Shown: positions 44,336 through 52,033 of the stretch, piece by piece | Numbering within the stretch: position 1 is the stretch's first letter | How the letters are laid out: every line of letters starts with the position of its first letter | NCBI GenBank assembly: GCA_020853575.1 | Contig: JADYYP010000053.1 | Span: 124,001 to 188,000, forward strand | Direction: 5' to 3' | Length of the DNA stretch: 64,000 bases | Origin: Planctomycetota bacterium | GTDB lineage: Bacteria > Planctomycetota > UBA1135 > GCA-002686595 | The notes under the pieces: generated by a model | What the model was told of the DNA's origin: nothing | Databases searched by the model: none | What the model saw: the letters and a program-made list of their open reading frames with translations, nothing else | Program-made: the position numbers and the translations under genes

Positions 44336-45400
44336 ATGCAGATCACCGAGATCCGAGTGGACGGCTATGAAAAGGTCGTCCGTTGCAAGGACCAAGCTTC
44401 AGGCCTCCACGCGCTGATCGCGGTGCACGACACGACGCTCGGGCCCGCGCTCGGTGGCATGCGCATGCTGCCCTATGCCAACGAAGAGGAGGCGCTGTTC
44501 GACGTGCTGCGTCTCTCGCGGGGCATGACCTACAAGTCGGCCGTCGCCGACACCGGACTGGGCGGTGGCAAGTCGGTGATCCTGGGGGACCCCAAGATCA
44601 AGTCGCCCGCGCTGTTCGAGACCATGGGCGCGTTCGTGGACTCGCTCGGAGGCAAGTACATCACCGCCGAGGACATGAACATCGGCATCGCCGACCTCGA
44701 GATCGTGCGTCGCAAGACACGCTGGGTCACGGGGCTCTCGCTGCAAGCCGGCGGTTCGGGGAACCCCAGTCCGTACACGGCGCGCGGCGCATTCCACGGG
44801 ATGCGCGCAGTGCTCGAGGAGGCCTTTGGCTCGCCCTCGTTCAAGGGCAAGCGAGTGTTGATCCAGGGCGTCGGCGCCGTTGGCGGCCGCTTGGCCGAAT
44901 TGCTCAAGGAGGCCGGCGCTCACGTGATCATCTGCGACATCAACGAGACGCGCGTGGCCGAGCTCTGCAAGAAGCACGGTTTCGAGAGCGTGTCCGATGC
45001 CACGCACCTCGACGTCCCGTGCGACGTCTACTCTCCGTGCGCGCGGGGCGCGACGCTCAACGACGCGTCGATTCCCAAGCTCAAGTGCAAGGCGATCGCG
45101 GGCGTGGCGAACAACCAGCTCCACGAGCCGCGCCACGGCGACGTGCTGCGCGACAAGGGCATCCTGTACGCGCCCGACTACGTGATCAACGCGGGTGGGA
45201 TCATCAACGTCTCGCTCGAGATGATCGCGGGCGGCTACAACGAGGCCAAGGCTGTCGCCAAGATCGACCGCATCTACGACAACTTGAAACAGGTGTTCGC
45301 CATCGCGCGCGAGCAGAAGATCTCGACGCACGTCGCGGCGGATCGCCTGGCCGAACAGCGCATCGCCGCGGGCCGCAAGTCGAAGGTGGCCGCGCGCTGA
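44336..45400 (+). CDS. ldh: Leucine dehydrogenase (Glu/Leu/Phe/Val dehydrogenase family)
   Basis: 354 aa from ATG 44336, the usual length. GPALGGMRMLPY, RGMTYKSAVADTGLGGGKSVILGDP (Lys67 substrate-binding, Lys79 general base), YITAEDMNIG and SGNPSPYTARG are hallmark blocks; VLIQGVGAVGGRLAELL is the NAD(P) Rossmann motif. The C-terminus (PDYVINAGGIINVSLE... AADRLAEQRI) closely follows Bacillus-type leucine dehydrogenases. It catalyses reversible NAD-dependent deamination of branched-chain amino acids. Val or Phe preference cannot be excluded by eye. Confidence 0.92.
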   Translation: MQITEIRVDGYEKVVRCKDQASGLHALIAVHDTTLGPALGGMRMLPYANEEEALFDVLRLSRGMTYKSAVADTGLGGGKSVILGDPKIKSPALFETMGAFVDSLGGKYITAEDMNIGIADLEIVRRKTRWVTGLSLQAGGSGNPSPYTARGAFHGMRAVLEEAFGSPSFKGKRVLIQGVGAVGGRLAELLKEAGAHVIICDINETRVAELCKKHGFESVSDATHLDVPCDVYSPCARGATLNDASIPKLKCKAIAGVANNQLHEPRHGDVLRDKGILYAPDYVINAGGIINVSLEMIAGGYNEAKAVAKIDRIYDNLKQVFAIAREQKISTHVAADRLAEQRIAAGRKSKVAAR

Positions 45401-45426
45401 GCCGCGCCGCGCCTCGCGAGGACTCG

Positions 45427-45452
45427 GACGGGCCGCACGAACGCGGCCCGTC
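45427..45452 (+). terminator. Rho-independent-like terminator after leucine dehydrogenase
   Basis: GACGGGCCGC (45427-45436) pairs perfectly with GCGGCCCGTC (45443-45452) around an ACGAAC loop, 26 nt after the stop codon, followed by TGCGTTTGG. Confidence 0.7.
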
Positions 45453-45568
45453 TGCGTTTGGCGGTAGGCCGTGCCTGGACTCGACGCTGGGGAGTGGTCG
45501 AGGCCGCGCTCGGGGACGCTCCTGAGCGACGAGGTCGGACCTCAGCACGGCTGCGAAGGCGGCTCAGC

Positions 45569-45775
45569 GCGGCGCGGATCAATCGCGCCAAAGCCGTGTC
45601 GCCATGCGGCGCGGATCAGTCGCGCCGCAGCCGTACCTCAATGCGGCGCGGATCAATCGCGCCGCAGCCGTATCTCAACGCGGCGCGGATCAATCGCGCC
45701 GCAGCCGTACCTCAACGCGGCGCGGATCAATCGCGCCGCAGCCGTACCTCAACGCGGCGCGGATCAGTCGCGCCG
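45569..45775. repeat. 37-bp palindromic tandem repeat array, about 5.5 copies
   Basis: A 37-bp unit, GCGGCGCGGATCAATCGCGC plus CGCAGCCGTACCTCAAC, recurs with copies starting near 45606, 45643, 45680, 45717 and 45754; a degenerate copy begins around 45569. Each unit contains GCGGCGCG and CGCGCCGC as inverted arms (8-bp stem, ~7-nt loop). Copies differ at single positions (GATCAAT or GATCAGT; TACCTCAAC, TATCTCAAC or TACCTCAAT). The last unit overlaps the final codons and stop of the kinase gene on the minus strand. No spacers separate the units. Confidence 0.9.
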
Positions 45776-46690
45776 CAGGAAGTCGACCAAGTCCTGCTCG
45801 AGCTCGGCGAGGCCGTAGTCCATCACGGTCAGGGAGCGGTAGATGATCTTGGCCAGAGGCTCGGGCGTGTTGGGGTTGAGGTCGCGCGGCGGCGGGTATG
45901 ACAGGAAGTAGCTGAGCGAGAGGCGCTCGACTTCGCCGCCCTGCTCGCGGCCCGCGTACTGCCACGGGACTTCGTCGAACGGCAGCACGCCGGTGAGGAT
46001 CTCGTAGAGCATCACACCGATGCCCATCACGTCGGCCTTCTGGTCGCGCAGGAGCAGCGGGTTGTAGTGCGGGGTAGTGGTGATCACGTTGCGGTCGTCG
46101 CCGCGCATCGCGGGGTCGACCAACACCACGGCGCCCGAGGGCTTGACGATGATGTTCTCGGGCTTGAGGTCACCGTGGTACGCGAGCTCGCCGGCCTTGG
46201 CGAGCTTCTGCAGCGCGCGCACGATCGTCAGGAACCAGTTCAGGCGGATGCCTTCGAGCGCTCGAATCTTCTCGCGCAGCGTCTTTCCGCGGACGTAGTC
46301 CATCACGAGCACGTTGCGGCCTTCGTGTTGGAACATCTCGCGCACGTTGACCAGGTTCTGGTGGTGCGTGCGGCGCAGGAGCTCGCCCTCGCTGCGCACC
46401 ATGGCGTCGATTTCCTGTGCGTCCAGGAAGTCGATGCGCGCTCCGTCCTTGCGGAAGAAGATCGCTTCGGCCGGAGTTTCGTCGGGCGAAATGCCCTCGG
46501 GACGACGCTCGCTGGTCACGTCCATGAAGCGCGTCACGTAGCGCCCGCCACCGGCGATGTCGCCGAGCTTGAGCGCGACCAACTCACCCTTGGGGTCGGT
46601 CGCCAAGTAAACCAGGCCGAATCCGCCGCGAGCGAGGAACTCGCGGACTCGGTAGGTTCCGATGTTTTCACCAGCAGCCAGCTTGATCAT
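45764..46690 (-). CDS. Atypical Ser/Thr protein kinase
   Basis: 308 aa from ATG 46690 (MIKLAAGENIGTYRV). The Gly loop is FLARGGFGLVYLA and Lys41 lies in LVALKLGD. The catalytic loop reads HGDLKPENI (Asp174) instead of HRD, and the DFG motif is replaced by DPA (Asp192). APE-like and F-helix regions are recognisable (KADVMGIGVMLYEILTGVLPFD). Both catalytic aspartates are kept, so activity is possible. No transmembrane helix or C-terminal sensor is present; the protein ends shortly after the kinase domain. The stop codon lies inside the last 37-bp repeat unit. Confidence 0.85.
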   Translation of the reverse strand: MIKLAAGENIGTYRVREFLARGGFGLVYLATDPKGELVALKLGDIAGGGRYVTRFMDVTSERRPEGISPDETPAEAIFFRKDGARIDFLDAQEIDAMVRSEGELLRRTHHQNLVNVREMFQHEGRNVLVMDYVRGKTLREKIRALEGIRLNWFLTIVRALQKLAKAGELAYHGDLKPENIIVKPSGAVVLVDPAMRGDDRNVITTTPHYNPLLLRDQKADVMGIGVMLYEILTGVLPFDEVPWQYAGREQGGEVERLSLSYFLSYPPPRDLNPNTPEPLAKIIYRSLTVMDYGLAELEQDLVDFLRRD

Positions 46691-46830
46691 GGGGCGGATC
46701 AGGGTCGGGGTCGCGGAGGTCTGCGGCCTGTGTGAGCGTGTTTTCGCCCTGGCTCTTGCCCGCGCTGAAGTCATTCCTCGATCTGTGGAGGGGCGGCTCC
46801 GGATGCGGGATCGAGGCGCTCTGCACCGCG

Positions 46831-47244
46831 CTAGGGAGCGCGCACGTCTCGACTGGAGGACTCTGCGAGCGTCGCAGCCTCACTCGTGCTCAAGATCTCG
46901 CGGACACCTTCGAGCACGGTCCCTGTCGCGACCCAGCGCGGCTCGCGTGCGTGCGGCTCGAAGCGCCAAGCTCGACCCAATCCGTCGACGCGTCCCAGCT
47001 CGTGGCGCAGTCGGTCTTGCACGGAGAAGTAGCTCGAGCGCACTCCGTTGACCGTCGGATCGCTCGCGTACTGCAGCACGATTCCAACGAACTCGCCTCC
47101 GTCGAGCACGCGCCAAGTAGCGACCACATCGAGGTGGATCGGGCGAGCGGCGGACAGCCCCGGTGGGGCGACCGAGCGCGAGCTGGTGCATGCAACGCCA
47201 AGCAACGCCGCGCAGGCGAACCCAACTCGCTGGAGGAGGCCCAT
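46831..47244 (-). CDS. Small putative lipoprotein
   Basis: 137 aa from ATG 47244 (an ATG at 47259 is also in frame). The signal MGLLQRVGFACAALLGVACTSS has a lipobox Cys19. The mature part (IHLDVVATWRVLDGGEFVGIVLQYASDP, SSYFSVQDRLRHELGRVDGLGRAWRFEPHAREPRWVATGTV) is beta-rich. No family recognised. It diverges from map, with 116 nt between starts that carry the map promoter. Confidence 0.65.
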   Translation of the reverse strand: MGLLQRVGFACAALLGVACTSSRSVAPPGLSAARPIHLDVVATWRVLDGGEFVGIVLQYASDPTVNGVRSSYFSVQDRLRHELGRVDGLGRAWRFEPHAREPRWVATGTVLEGVREILSTSEAATLAESSSRDVRAP

Positions 47245-47320
47245 GGCGACGGGCTCCATCGGTCGCCGCACGCTGCAGGCCTTTGGCGAGCTGGAAAGTC
47301 CTTCCCGGCCGCGATGCGCG

Positions 47321-47349
47321 TTGCCGGGCTGGGCCTTCGTGCGTATCCT
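47321..47349 (+). promoter_or_regulatory. Sigma-70-like promoter of map, predicted near-leaderless
   Basis: TTGCCG (47321-47326) and TATCCT (47344-47349) are separated by exactly 17 bp. The last base of the -10 is only 11 nt from the map ATG at 47361, so transcription should begin about 4-5 nt before the start codon, leaving no room for a Shine-Dalgarno sequence. Confidence 0.6.
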
Positions 47350-47360
47350 CGCTCGCCCCG

Positions 47361-48272
47361 ATGATCGCCCCCAGCGACAAACTCGCCCTGGACAACTTCC
47401 GTCGTGCCGGCCGTATCGCGGCCGAATGCCGCGAATGGGCGGTCGCCAACATCAAGCCCGGCGTCGAGATCCGCTGGGTGCTCGAGTCGATCGAGCAGCT
47501 GATCCGCGAGCGCGGTGCCCAGCCCGGATTCCCGGCGCAGTCGTCGCGCAACGCGATCGCGGCCCACTACTGCAGCGACATCCACGACACGACCCGCTAC
47601 GAAGTTGGCGATTGCGTCAAAGTCGACATCGGCGTGCACGTCGACGGCTACGTCGCGGACACCGCCGCTTCGGTCGACCTGTCTCACGACGGACGTTGGG
47701 AGAAGCTGGTGCGCGCCTCGGCCGATGCGCTCGCGGCGGCGATCGCCACGGTCGCCGACGGCGTCCCGGTGGGCGAGGTCGGAGCCGCGATCGAACGCAC
47801 GATCCTCGCGGCCGGCTACCAGCCAGTGCGCAATCTCACGGGCCATGGCCTGGGTCGGTGGAAGGTCCACACGCCTCCGCAGATCCCCAACCAGGCGGAG
47901 GCCGGCGGCGGCCGACTGAAATCCGGGATGGTGTTCGCGATCGAGCCCTTCGCCTGCACTGGCAAGGGCTACATCACGGAGCGCGGCAAGGCCGAGGTGT
48001 TCATGATGGTGCGGCCGCCGATGCGCGCCAAAGGCCTCGACAAGGACGTGCTCAAGGACATCGAGTCTTGGCGCGGGTTGCCGATCGCGCGCCGCTACTT
48101 CCGCCATCGCGAGCCCGAGGTCGTCGAGGACACTCTCAGCAAGCTCGCGCGCCAAGGATCATTGATGCGCTATCCGCCGCTGGTCGAAGCGGACGGCGTG
48201 ATGGTCGCCCAGACCGAGCATTCGATCTACCTGGGCCCCGATGGGGTCGAGATCCTGACTGCGGGGAAGTGA
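47361..48272 (+). CDS. map: Methionine aminopeptidase, type II (archaeal-like)
   Basis: 303 aa, the size of archaeal type IIa enzymes. Metal ligands are in place: Asp89 and Asp100 (VKVDIGVHVDGYVADT), His162 (NLTGHGLGRWKVHTPPQIPN), Glu195 (AIEPFA) and Glu286 (AQTEHS). The GHGLGRW..H motif and the ~60-residue insertion between His162 and the final Glu characterise type II rather than bacterial type I enzymes. It removes initiator Met from nascent proteins. Bacteria usually carry type I; another copy may exist elsewhere. The gene has its own promoter. Confidence 0.93.
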   Translation: MIAPSDKLALDNFRRAGRIAAECREWAVANIKPGVEIRWVLESIEQLIRERGAQPGFPAQSSRNAIAAHYCSDIHDTTRYEVGDCVKVDIGVHVDGYVADTAASVDLSHDGRWEKLVRASADALAAAIATVADGVPVGEVGAAIERTILAAGYQPVRNLTGHGLGRWKVHTPPQIPNQAEAGGGRLKSGMVFAIEPFACTGKGYITERGKAEVFMMVRPPMRAKGLDKDVLKDIESWRGLPIARRYFRHREPEVVEDTLSKLARQGSLMRYPPLVEADGVMVAQTEHSIYLGPDGVEILTAGK

Positions 48273-48291
48273 GGCCGCGGCGCGGCGCGCC

Positions 48292-48999
48292 ATGAAGCTC
48301 GCGCTCGTCACGACGCCGTGGACGGCGGACTCGACCGTGGGTCAGCGCACGCGCGAGCTGGTGCGACAGCTTTCGGACGCGATCCAATTCGACGTCTTCG
48401 TCGAGCCCGGACTCGAGGGGCCCGACTACTTCGGCTGGGCCACGCGCTCGGCGAACACGCTGGTGCCCCGCGAACACGATTCCGTGCTGTATGCGATCGG
48501 AGACGAGCCCGCGCACGCGTTCATGCTGCCGCTGGTGCGGCGCTTCGGCGGCTGTGTCGCACTACACGCTTGGGGCCTGCCGCAGTTGGCGCTCGCGGCG
48601 TTCCCCGAGCTCGCCCGCGGCGGCTGGCGCGGAGCATGGCGAGCGCTCTCCGAGGGAGGGCCGAGCGACGCCGCGCGCTATTGGTCGAACCGTTCGAAGC
48701 TCGGACGCGAGCCGGTGTCGGCGCTGGCCGAACTCGCGCTCAACCGCTCGATCGTGCGCTTCGGCGACGCGTTCTTCGTCGCGGACGAAGCGACCAAGAA
48801 GCGCGTGCTCGACGACCGCAACGCGCCGACTCCGATCTGCGTTGCGCCCTTCGACTCAGCGGGCAACGCGGACGACTGGGCCGCGGTGGCGCGTGAGTGG
48901 CGCACAGCGTTCGAGCGCTTTCCGGCGCCGCGCACGGCGCGCAAGTCGTTCGTGGCCCTGCGCATCGCCGAGGGACTGCGCCGAGCGGACCGCCGTTGA
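48292..48999 (+). CDS. Glycosyltransferase-like protein, N-terminal GT-B half only
   Basis: 235 aa. The start MKLALVTTPWTADSTVGQRTRELVRQL resembles the first Rossmann strand-helix of GT4 glycosyltransferases, followed by SVLYAIGDEPAHAFMLPLVRRFGGCVALH (acceptor-side beta-alpha units). The C-terminal donor-binding half with its E-x7-E motif is missing; the protein ends after a charged helix. There is no sign of a frameshift continuing into a second half downstream, where only a hairpin and a convergent gene follow. It could be a non-catalytic glycosyltransferase relative or a subunit. Confidence 0.65.
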   Translation: MKLALVTTPWTADSTVGQRTRELVRQLSDAIQFDVFVEPGLEGPDYFGWATRSANTLVPREHDSVLYAIGDEPAHAFMLPLVRRFGGCVALHAWGLPQLALAAFPELARGGWRGAWRALSEGGPSDAARYWSNRSKLGREPVSALAELALNRSIVRFGDAFFVADEATKKRVLDDRNAPTPICVAPFDSAGNADDWAAVAREWRTAFERFPAPRTARKSFVALRIAEGLRRADRR

Positions 49000-49036
49000 A
49001 GCCAGAGCTTGCGCCGAGCGCTTCGGCATCGAACGG

Positions 49037-49074
49037 CGACGCGAGCGCCAGCGGGTCGCGCAGCGCTCGCGTCG
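49037..49074. terminator. Bidirectional hairpin between convergent genes
   Basis: CGACGCGAGCGC (49037-49048) pairs perfectly with GCGCTCGCGTCG (49063-49074), a 12-bp stem with a 14-nt loop, in the 124-nt gap between two convergent stop codons. It likely terminates both transcripts. Confidence 0.65.
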
Positions 49075-49123
49075 GTTGGTGGGGGCGCCCGGAAGCAGCG
49101 CACCCAAGTCGAAAGCCCGGTGC

Positions 49124-49747
49124 TTACAGCGTGGTCGTGAAACCGAATAGCACCTCGAGCGTCGTCTCGGTGTCCTCGAGGAACGACCACGTGATGCGCG
49201 GCTCAGCGAACACGGCCGTCGTCGGCGAGAGCCAGTAGCGGGCGCCGACGTGCGGTCCGAAGGCGAAGCCGGTCTCGTCGTAGTCACCGCCGCCTTTGAC
49301 GTCGATCTCGAAGATCGCGATACCGGCGTGGGCTCCGCCGTAGTACCACAGCCGCGGAGACTGGCGGTAGTTGTAGTTGTAGTAGGGCGCGATCTGGCGC
49401 GACGTGAACTCGAAGCTGTCGCTGTCCGACACGTAATGCAGCACTTGGCCGCCGACCTCGTGGGTGTCGTCGAGGAAGTAGCCGAAGGCGGCCTGCAGGA
49501 TCAGATTCATCGTGTCTTCGCCGTCGACCTCCACGCTCGAGATCGAGCCGCCGAAGGCCAAGAGCTGCTTGCCTCCGATGCCGGTGGGAACGCCGGCACC
49601 CTGCAGGGCCGCGCTCCGCAGCGGTCCATAGGCTGCCCAATCGACCGGGGCCTCCACGGCTTCCGACGCGACGAGGCGCGGCTCGGTGAGCGCGAGCGAC
49701 TCGGGCCGGGAGATCAGTTCCGTGGCGTGGATGAACAAACTGAGCAT
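49124..49747 (-). CDS. Putative outer-membrane beta-barrel protein
   Basis: 207 aa, GGAG ribosome site upstream of ATG 49747. The second half alternates aromatic/polar beta strands (FGYFLDDTHEVGGQVLHYVSD, IAPYYNYNYR, LWYYGGAHAGIAIFEIDV, GFAFGPHVGARYWLSPTTAVFAEPRITWSF, TLEVLFGFTTTL), as in OmpW/OmpA-type 8-stranded barrels. The N-terminus (MLSLFIHATELISRPESLALTE) is not a convincing signal peptide, so export is uncertain or the start is wrong. Confidence 0.7.
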   Translation of the reverse strand: MLSLFIHATELISRPESLALTEPRLVASEAVEAPVDWAAYGPLRSAALQGAGVPTGIGGKQLLAFGGSISSVEVDGEDTMNLILQAAFGYFLDDTHEVGGQVLHYVSDSDSFEFTSRQIAPYYNYNYRQSPRLWYYGGAHAGIAIFEIDVKGGGDYDETGFAFGPHVGARYWLSPTTAVFAEPRITWSFLEDTETTLEVLFGFTTTL

Positions 49748-49919
49748 GTCCTCACTCCTTCGAAGTGGGTGGTGGTGGGGTAGGTGTGAAACCGATCCGG
49801 TTTCGCGGGCGCAGGCTAGCCACAGGCTGGCGCCCGAACAACTGGAGCCGTCGGCGCTTCTGACCGGGCAACAGCGTCCGCCGCAGCACTGTGCGAGCCG
49901 CGCTCGGTCACCCAGGCCC

Positions 49920-49962
49920 TTGCGCTGATCGCATGCATCGGTCTATGCTTATATAAGCCATG
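49920..49962 (+). promoter_or_regulatory. ArsR-type promoter/operator overlapping the start codon
   Basis: A perfect 12-bp palindrome GCTTATATAAGC (49947-49958) ends one base before the ATG at 49960. TTGCGC (49920-49925) and TATGCT (49944-49949) form a -35/-10 pair with 18-bp spacing, so the palindrome covers the downstream half of the -10 and the predicted start site. This is strikingly AT-rich for this genome. Binding of the encoded ArsR protein here would block its own transcription. Confidence 0.6.
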
Positions 49963-50280
49963 ACTTATGAAACGGCCCTCACCGCGCTCGCCGAACCCAC
50001 GCGGCGCGCGCTGTTCGAGCGGCTTCGACGCCGCGAACACAGCGTCGGAGAGTTGGCTGCGCTCGCGCGCATCAGCCAACCGGCCGTGTCGCAGCACTTG
50101 CGCAGCTTGCGCCGCGCGCGACTGGTCACGCACCGTCAAGTCGGGACGCGACGCTACTACCGCGCGGATCGCCAAGGACTCGACGAGCTGCGTTCCTACC
50201 TGGAGTCGATGTGGGACGACGTGTTGATCGCCTTCGCCGCCGCGGATCCGGCGCCGCCCAAGCCGAGGAAAACGAAGTGA
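49960..50280 (+). CDS. ArsR-family winged-helix transcriptional regulator
   Basis: 106 aa. Helix-turn-helix typical of the family: ALAEPTRRALFERLRRREHSVGELAALARISQPAVSQHLRSLRRARLV, then the wing HRQVGTRRYYRAD. The metal-binding ELCVC motif of arsenic sensors is absent, consistent with the non-metal subgroup that precedes SRPBCC/AHSA1 genes. It is predicted to repress its own operon through the palindrome at its start. Its stop overlaps the GTG start of the next gene. Confidence 0.92.
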   Translation: MTYETALTALAEPTRRALFERLRRREHSVGELAALARISQPAVSQHLRSLRRARLVTHRQVGTRRYYRADRQGLDELRSYLESMWDDVLIAFAAADPAPPKPRKTK

Positions 50281-50840
50281 GCTCGCTACCGCCCATCGAA
50301 CGTTCGATCACCGTGTCCTGGACTCCGGTCGAGGCCTTTCGCCGATTCGTGCACGACTTCGCCGCATGGTGGCCCAGCGCAACACACTCCATCGGTGGTC
50401 CTCGGCTCGCTCGAGTCGTATTCGAACCCCGCGTTGGCGGGCTGATCTTCGAGGAGCACGTCGACGGCCGTCGCTTCCAATGGGGCCAGGTCACGGCCCT
50501 CGACGAGCCACGGCGAATCGAGTTCACCTGGCATCCGGCGCGCGACCCTGCGACCGCCCAAGCAGTGGTGTTGACCTTCACGCCGGGGCCTACCGGGACG
50601 CTGGTCAAGTTGACCTCTTCGAACTGGGAGCGTTGGGGCGACGGCGCCTCGCGTGCCCGCCGCGGATACGATCTGGGATGGGGGCACATCCTCAACCGTT
50701 GGGCGGGTCGCACCACCGCGGGCATGGTCGCCGTCGGGCTGTTGATGCGTGCCGTGAGCGCCGTCATGCGCTGGAGTGGGCGCTCGGCGGTCTCGATCGA
50801 GCGCGCCGGTGGTGAGCTCCCGCGCGTGTCTCGACCCTAG
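50277..50840 (+). CDS. SRPBCC/AHSA1-domain protein, GTG start
   Basis: 187 aa, starting at GTG 50277 inside the regulator's stop (GTGA). IERSITVSWTPVEAFRRFVHDFAAWWP, VVFEPRVGGLIFEEHVDG, WGQVTALDEPRRIEFTWHP and VVLTFTPGPTGTLVKLTSSNWERWG match the AHSA1-type START-like fold with a hydrophobic cavity. The usual end of the fold is near residue 145; a further ~40 residues include a hydrophobic helix (GMVAVGLLMRAVSAVM). ArsR plus AHSA1 pairs are common in bacteria; ligand unknown. Confidence 0.88.
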   Translation: MSSLPPIERSITVSWTPVEAFRRFVHDFAAWWPSATHSIGGPRLARVVFEPRVGGLIFEEHVDGRRFQWGQVTALDEPRRIEFTWHPARDPATAQAVVLTFTPGPTGTLVKLTSSNWERWGDGASRARRGYDLGWGHILNRWAGRTTAGMVAVGLLMRAVSAVMRWSGRSAVSIERAGGELPRVSRP

Positions 50841-50903
50841 CGACTCTCTCGCGATGGCGCGCGGTCGCGCGCGACCCTCGGAGTCGCGCGCGCCGCCTCG
50901 TGC

Positions 50904-51899
50904 TCACGGACAGGTGTTGTTGGCCACCCGCGGCGTTCCGAAGTCGGTATTCGCAGAGCTGAATGGCGCCAGCGCCGAGCACCAGTTCGCACCGTCGTCG
51001 TTGAGCACCGGATCGACGAGCGCGCGATCGAGCGAGACCGACTTGCCCGCGTCGTCCGGCCAGAAGATGCCGTCGTCGTAGGCAACGACGTCGATCAGGG
51101 TCCCGAGGTTGTCGGTCAAGCGGATCTCGTCAGCGCCATTCCCCAGGCTGAAGTTCGAGTACTTGTAGCCGACCGAGACGCCGCCGTTGTTGGCCGGCGT
51201 CGCGTTGATGCCGAGCAGGAAGTACGACTTGGGCGCAACCCACACGCCATTCGCCGAGTGGATCGTGTGGGTGTTGCTGCCCGCGTCGCTGAGCACCCAG
51301 CCTTCGAGATTGATCGGCTGGCTGGTGCGGTTGCGGATCTCGATCCACTCACCAGCGGAATCGGAGACGAAGGCCGGGTCCTTCATGAACTCGGTGATCA
51401 CGATGTCGCCCACGCCGAGCAGCGGCGCACCACTCTGATTCAAGCTCGCCTGAACGATGCTCGGCGCGGACGGGATCACGGATGTACGCACCGCGCGCTC
51501 TCCGGTCTCGCCATCCACGAGAGAGCAGCTCACCTCGATCGCCTGCGCGAGTTCGTGATTGCGCTCGACCCAGCGCGCTTGGCCTTCGCCATCCAGCTGC
51601 ACCAGTCGCTGGACCTTCGAGCCACTTTCTGCGCGCAATTCCAAGAGCGCGAAGCTGTGCGGCAGCCCGCCGCCGATCTCCAGCGCGAAGCCCGCGCGGC
51701 CCGGGCTCTTGCCGAGCTCCACGGTCAGATGCGGCTGCTGCTGCAGCAGTTCGAGCTCGATGTCCTGCGCGAATGCCGTCGATGCGCTCGCGAGCAACAC
51801 ACCCGCAGCGAGTGCGAGCACGCTTCGGCCCGGACCCACCACGTTCGGCGTCCAACCTGTGACTCCTTGTCCACGATTCAGCCCTTCTCCAGCTTGCAT
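50904..51899 (-). CDS. Secreted lamin-tail-domain protein
   Basis: 331 aa from ATG 51899. The signal peptide hydrophobic core is VLALAAGVLLASASTAFA with cleavage before QD at residue 45, after an unusually long ~25-residue N-region. Residues ~50-155 are a beta-rich region without known family. Residues ~162-285 form a lamin tail domain: DIVITEFMKDPAF, GEWIEIRNRTSQPINLEGWVLSD, HTIHSANGVWVAPKSYFLLGIN, GNGADEIRLTDNLGTLIDVVAYDD. A C-terminal Cys pair (NWCSA, NNTCP) may form a disulfide. Probably extracellular. Confidence 0.85.
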   Translation of the reverse strand: MQAGEGLNRGQGVTGWTPNVVGPGRSVLALAAGVLLASASTAFAQDIELELLQQQPHLTVELGKSPGRAGFALEIGGGLPHSFALLELRAESGSKVQRLVQLDGEGQARWVERNHELAQAIEVSCSLVDGETGERAVRTSVIPSAPSIVQASLNQSGAPLLGVGDIVITEFMKDPAFVSDSAGEWIEIRNRTSQPINLEGWVLSDAGSNTHTIHSANGVWVAPKSYFLLGINATPANNGGVSVGYKYSNFSLGNGADEIRLTDNLGTLIDVVAYDDGIFWPDDAGKSVSLDRALVDPVLNDDGANWCSALAPFSSANTDFGTPRVANNTCP

Positions 51900-52033
51900 G
51901 GGATCTCTCCTTCTCGTCTTGGTTGCGAGGAACTCCTGCGCGCCACAGGCGCGGCGCGCGCCTCGAGATCGAGGCCCCTTCACGACCGACGAGCGCCTCG
52001 CGGAGTTGCGGGTAGCCCGGGAAAAATCGAACT

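Noticed and set aside
45569..45775. 37-bp repeats as a CRISPR array
   Set aside because: Units are directly adjacent with no unique spacers between them, contain their own inverted arms, and merge into a kinase coding sequence; no cas genes are near.
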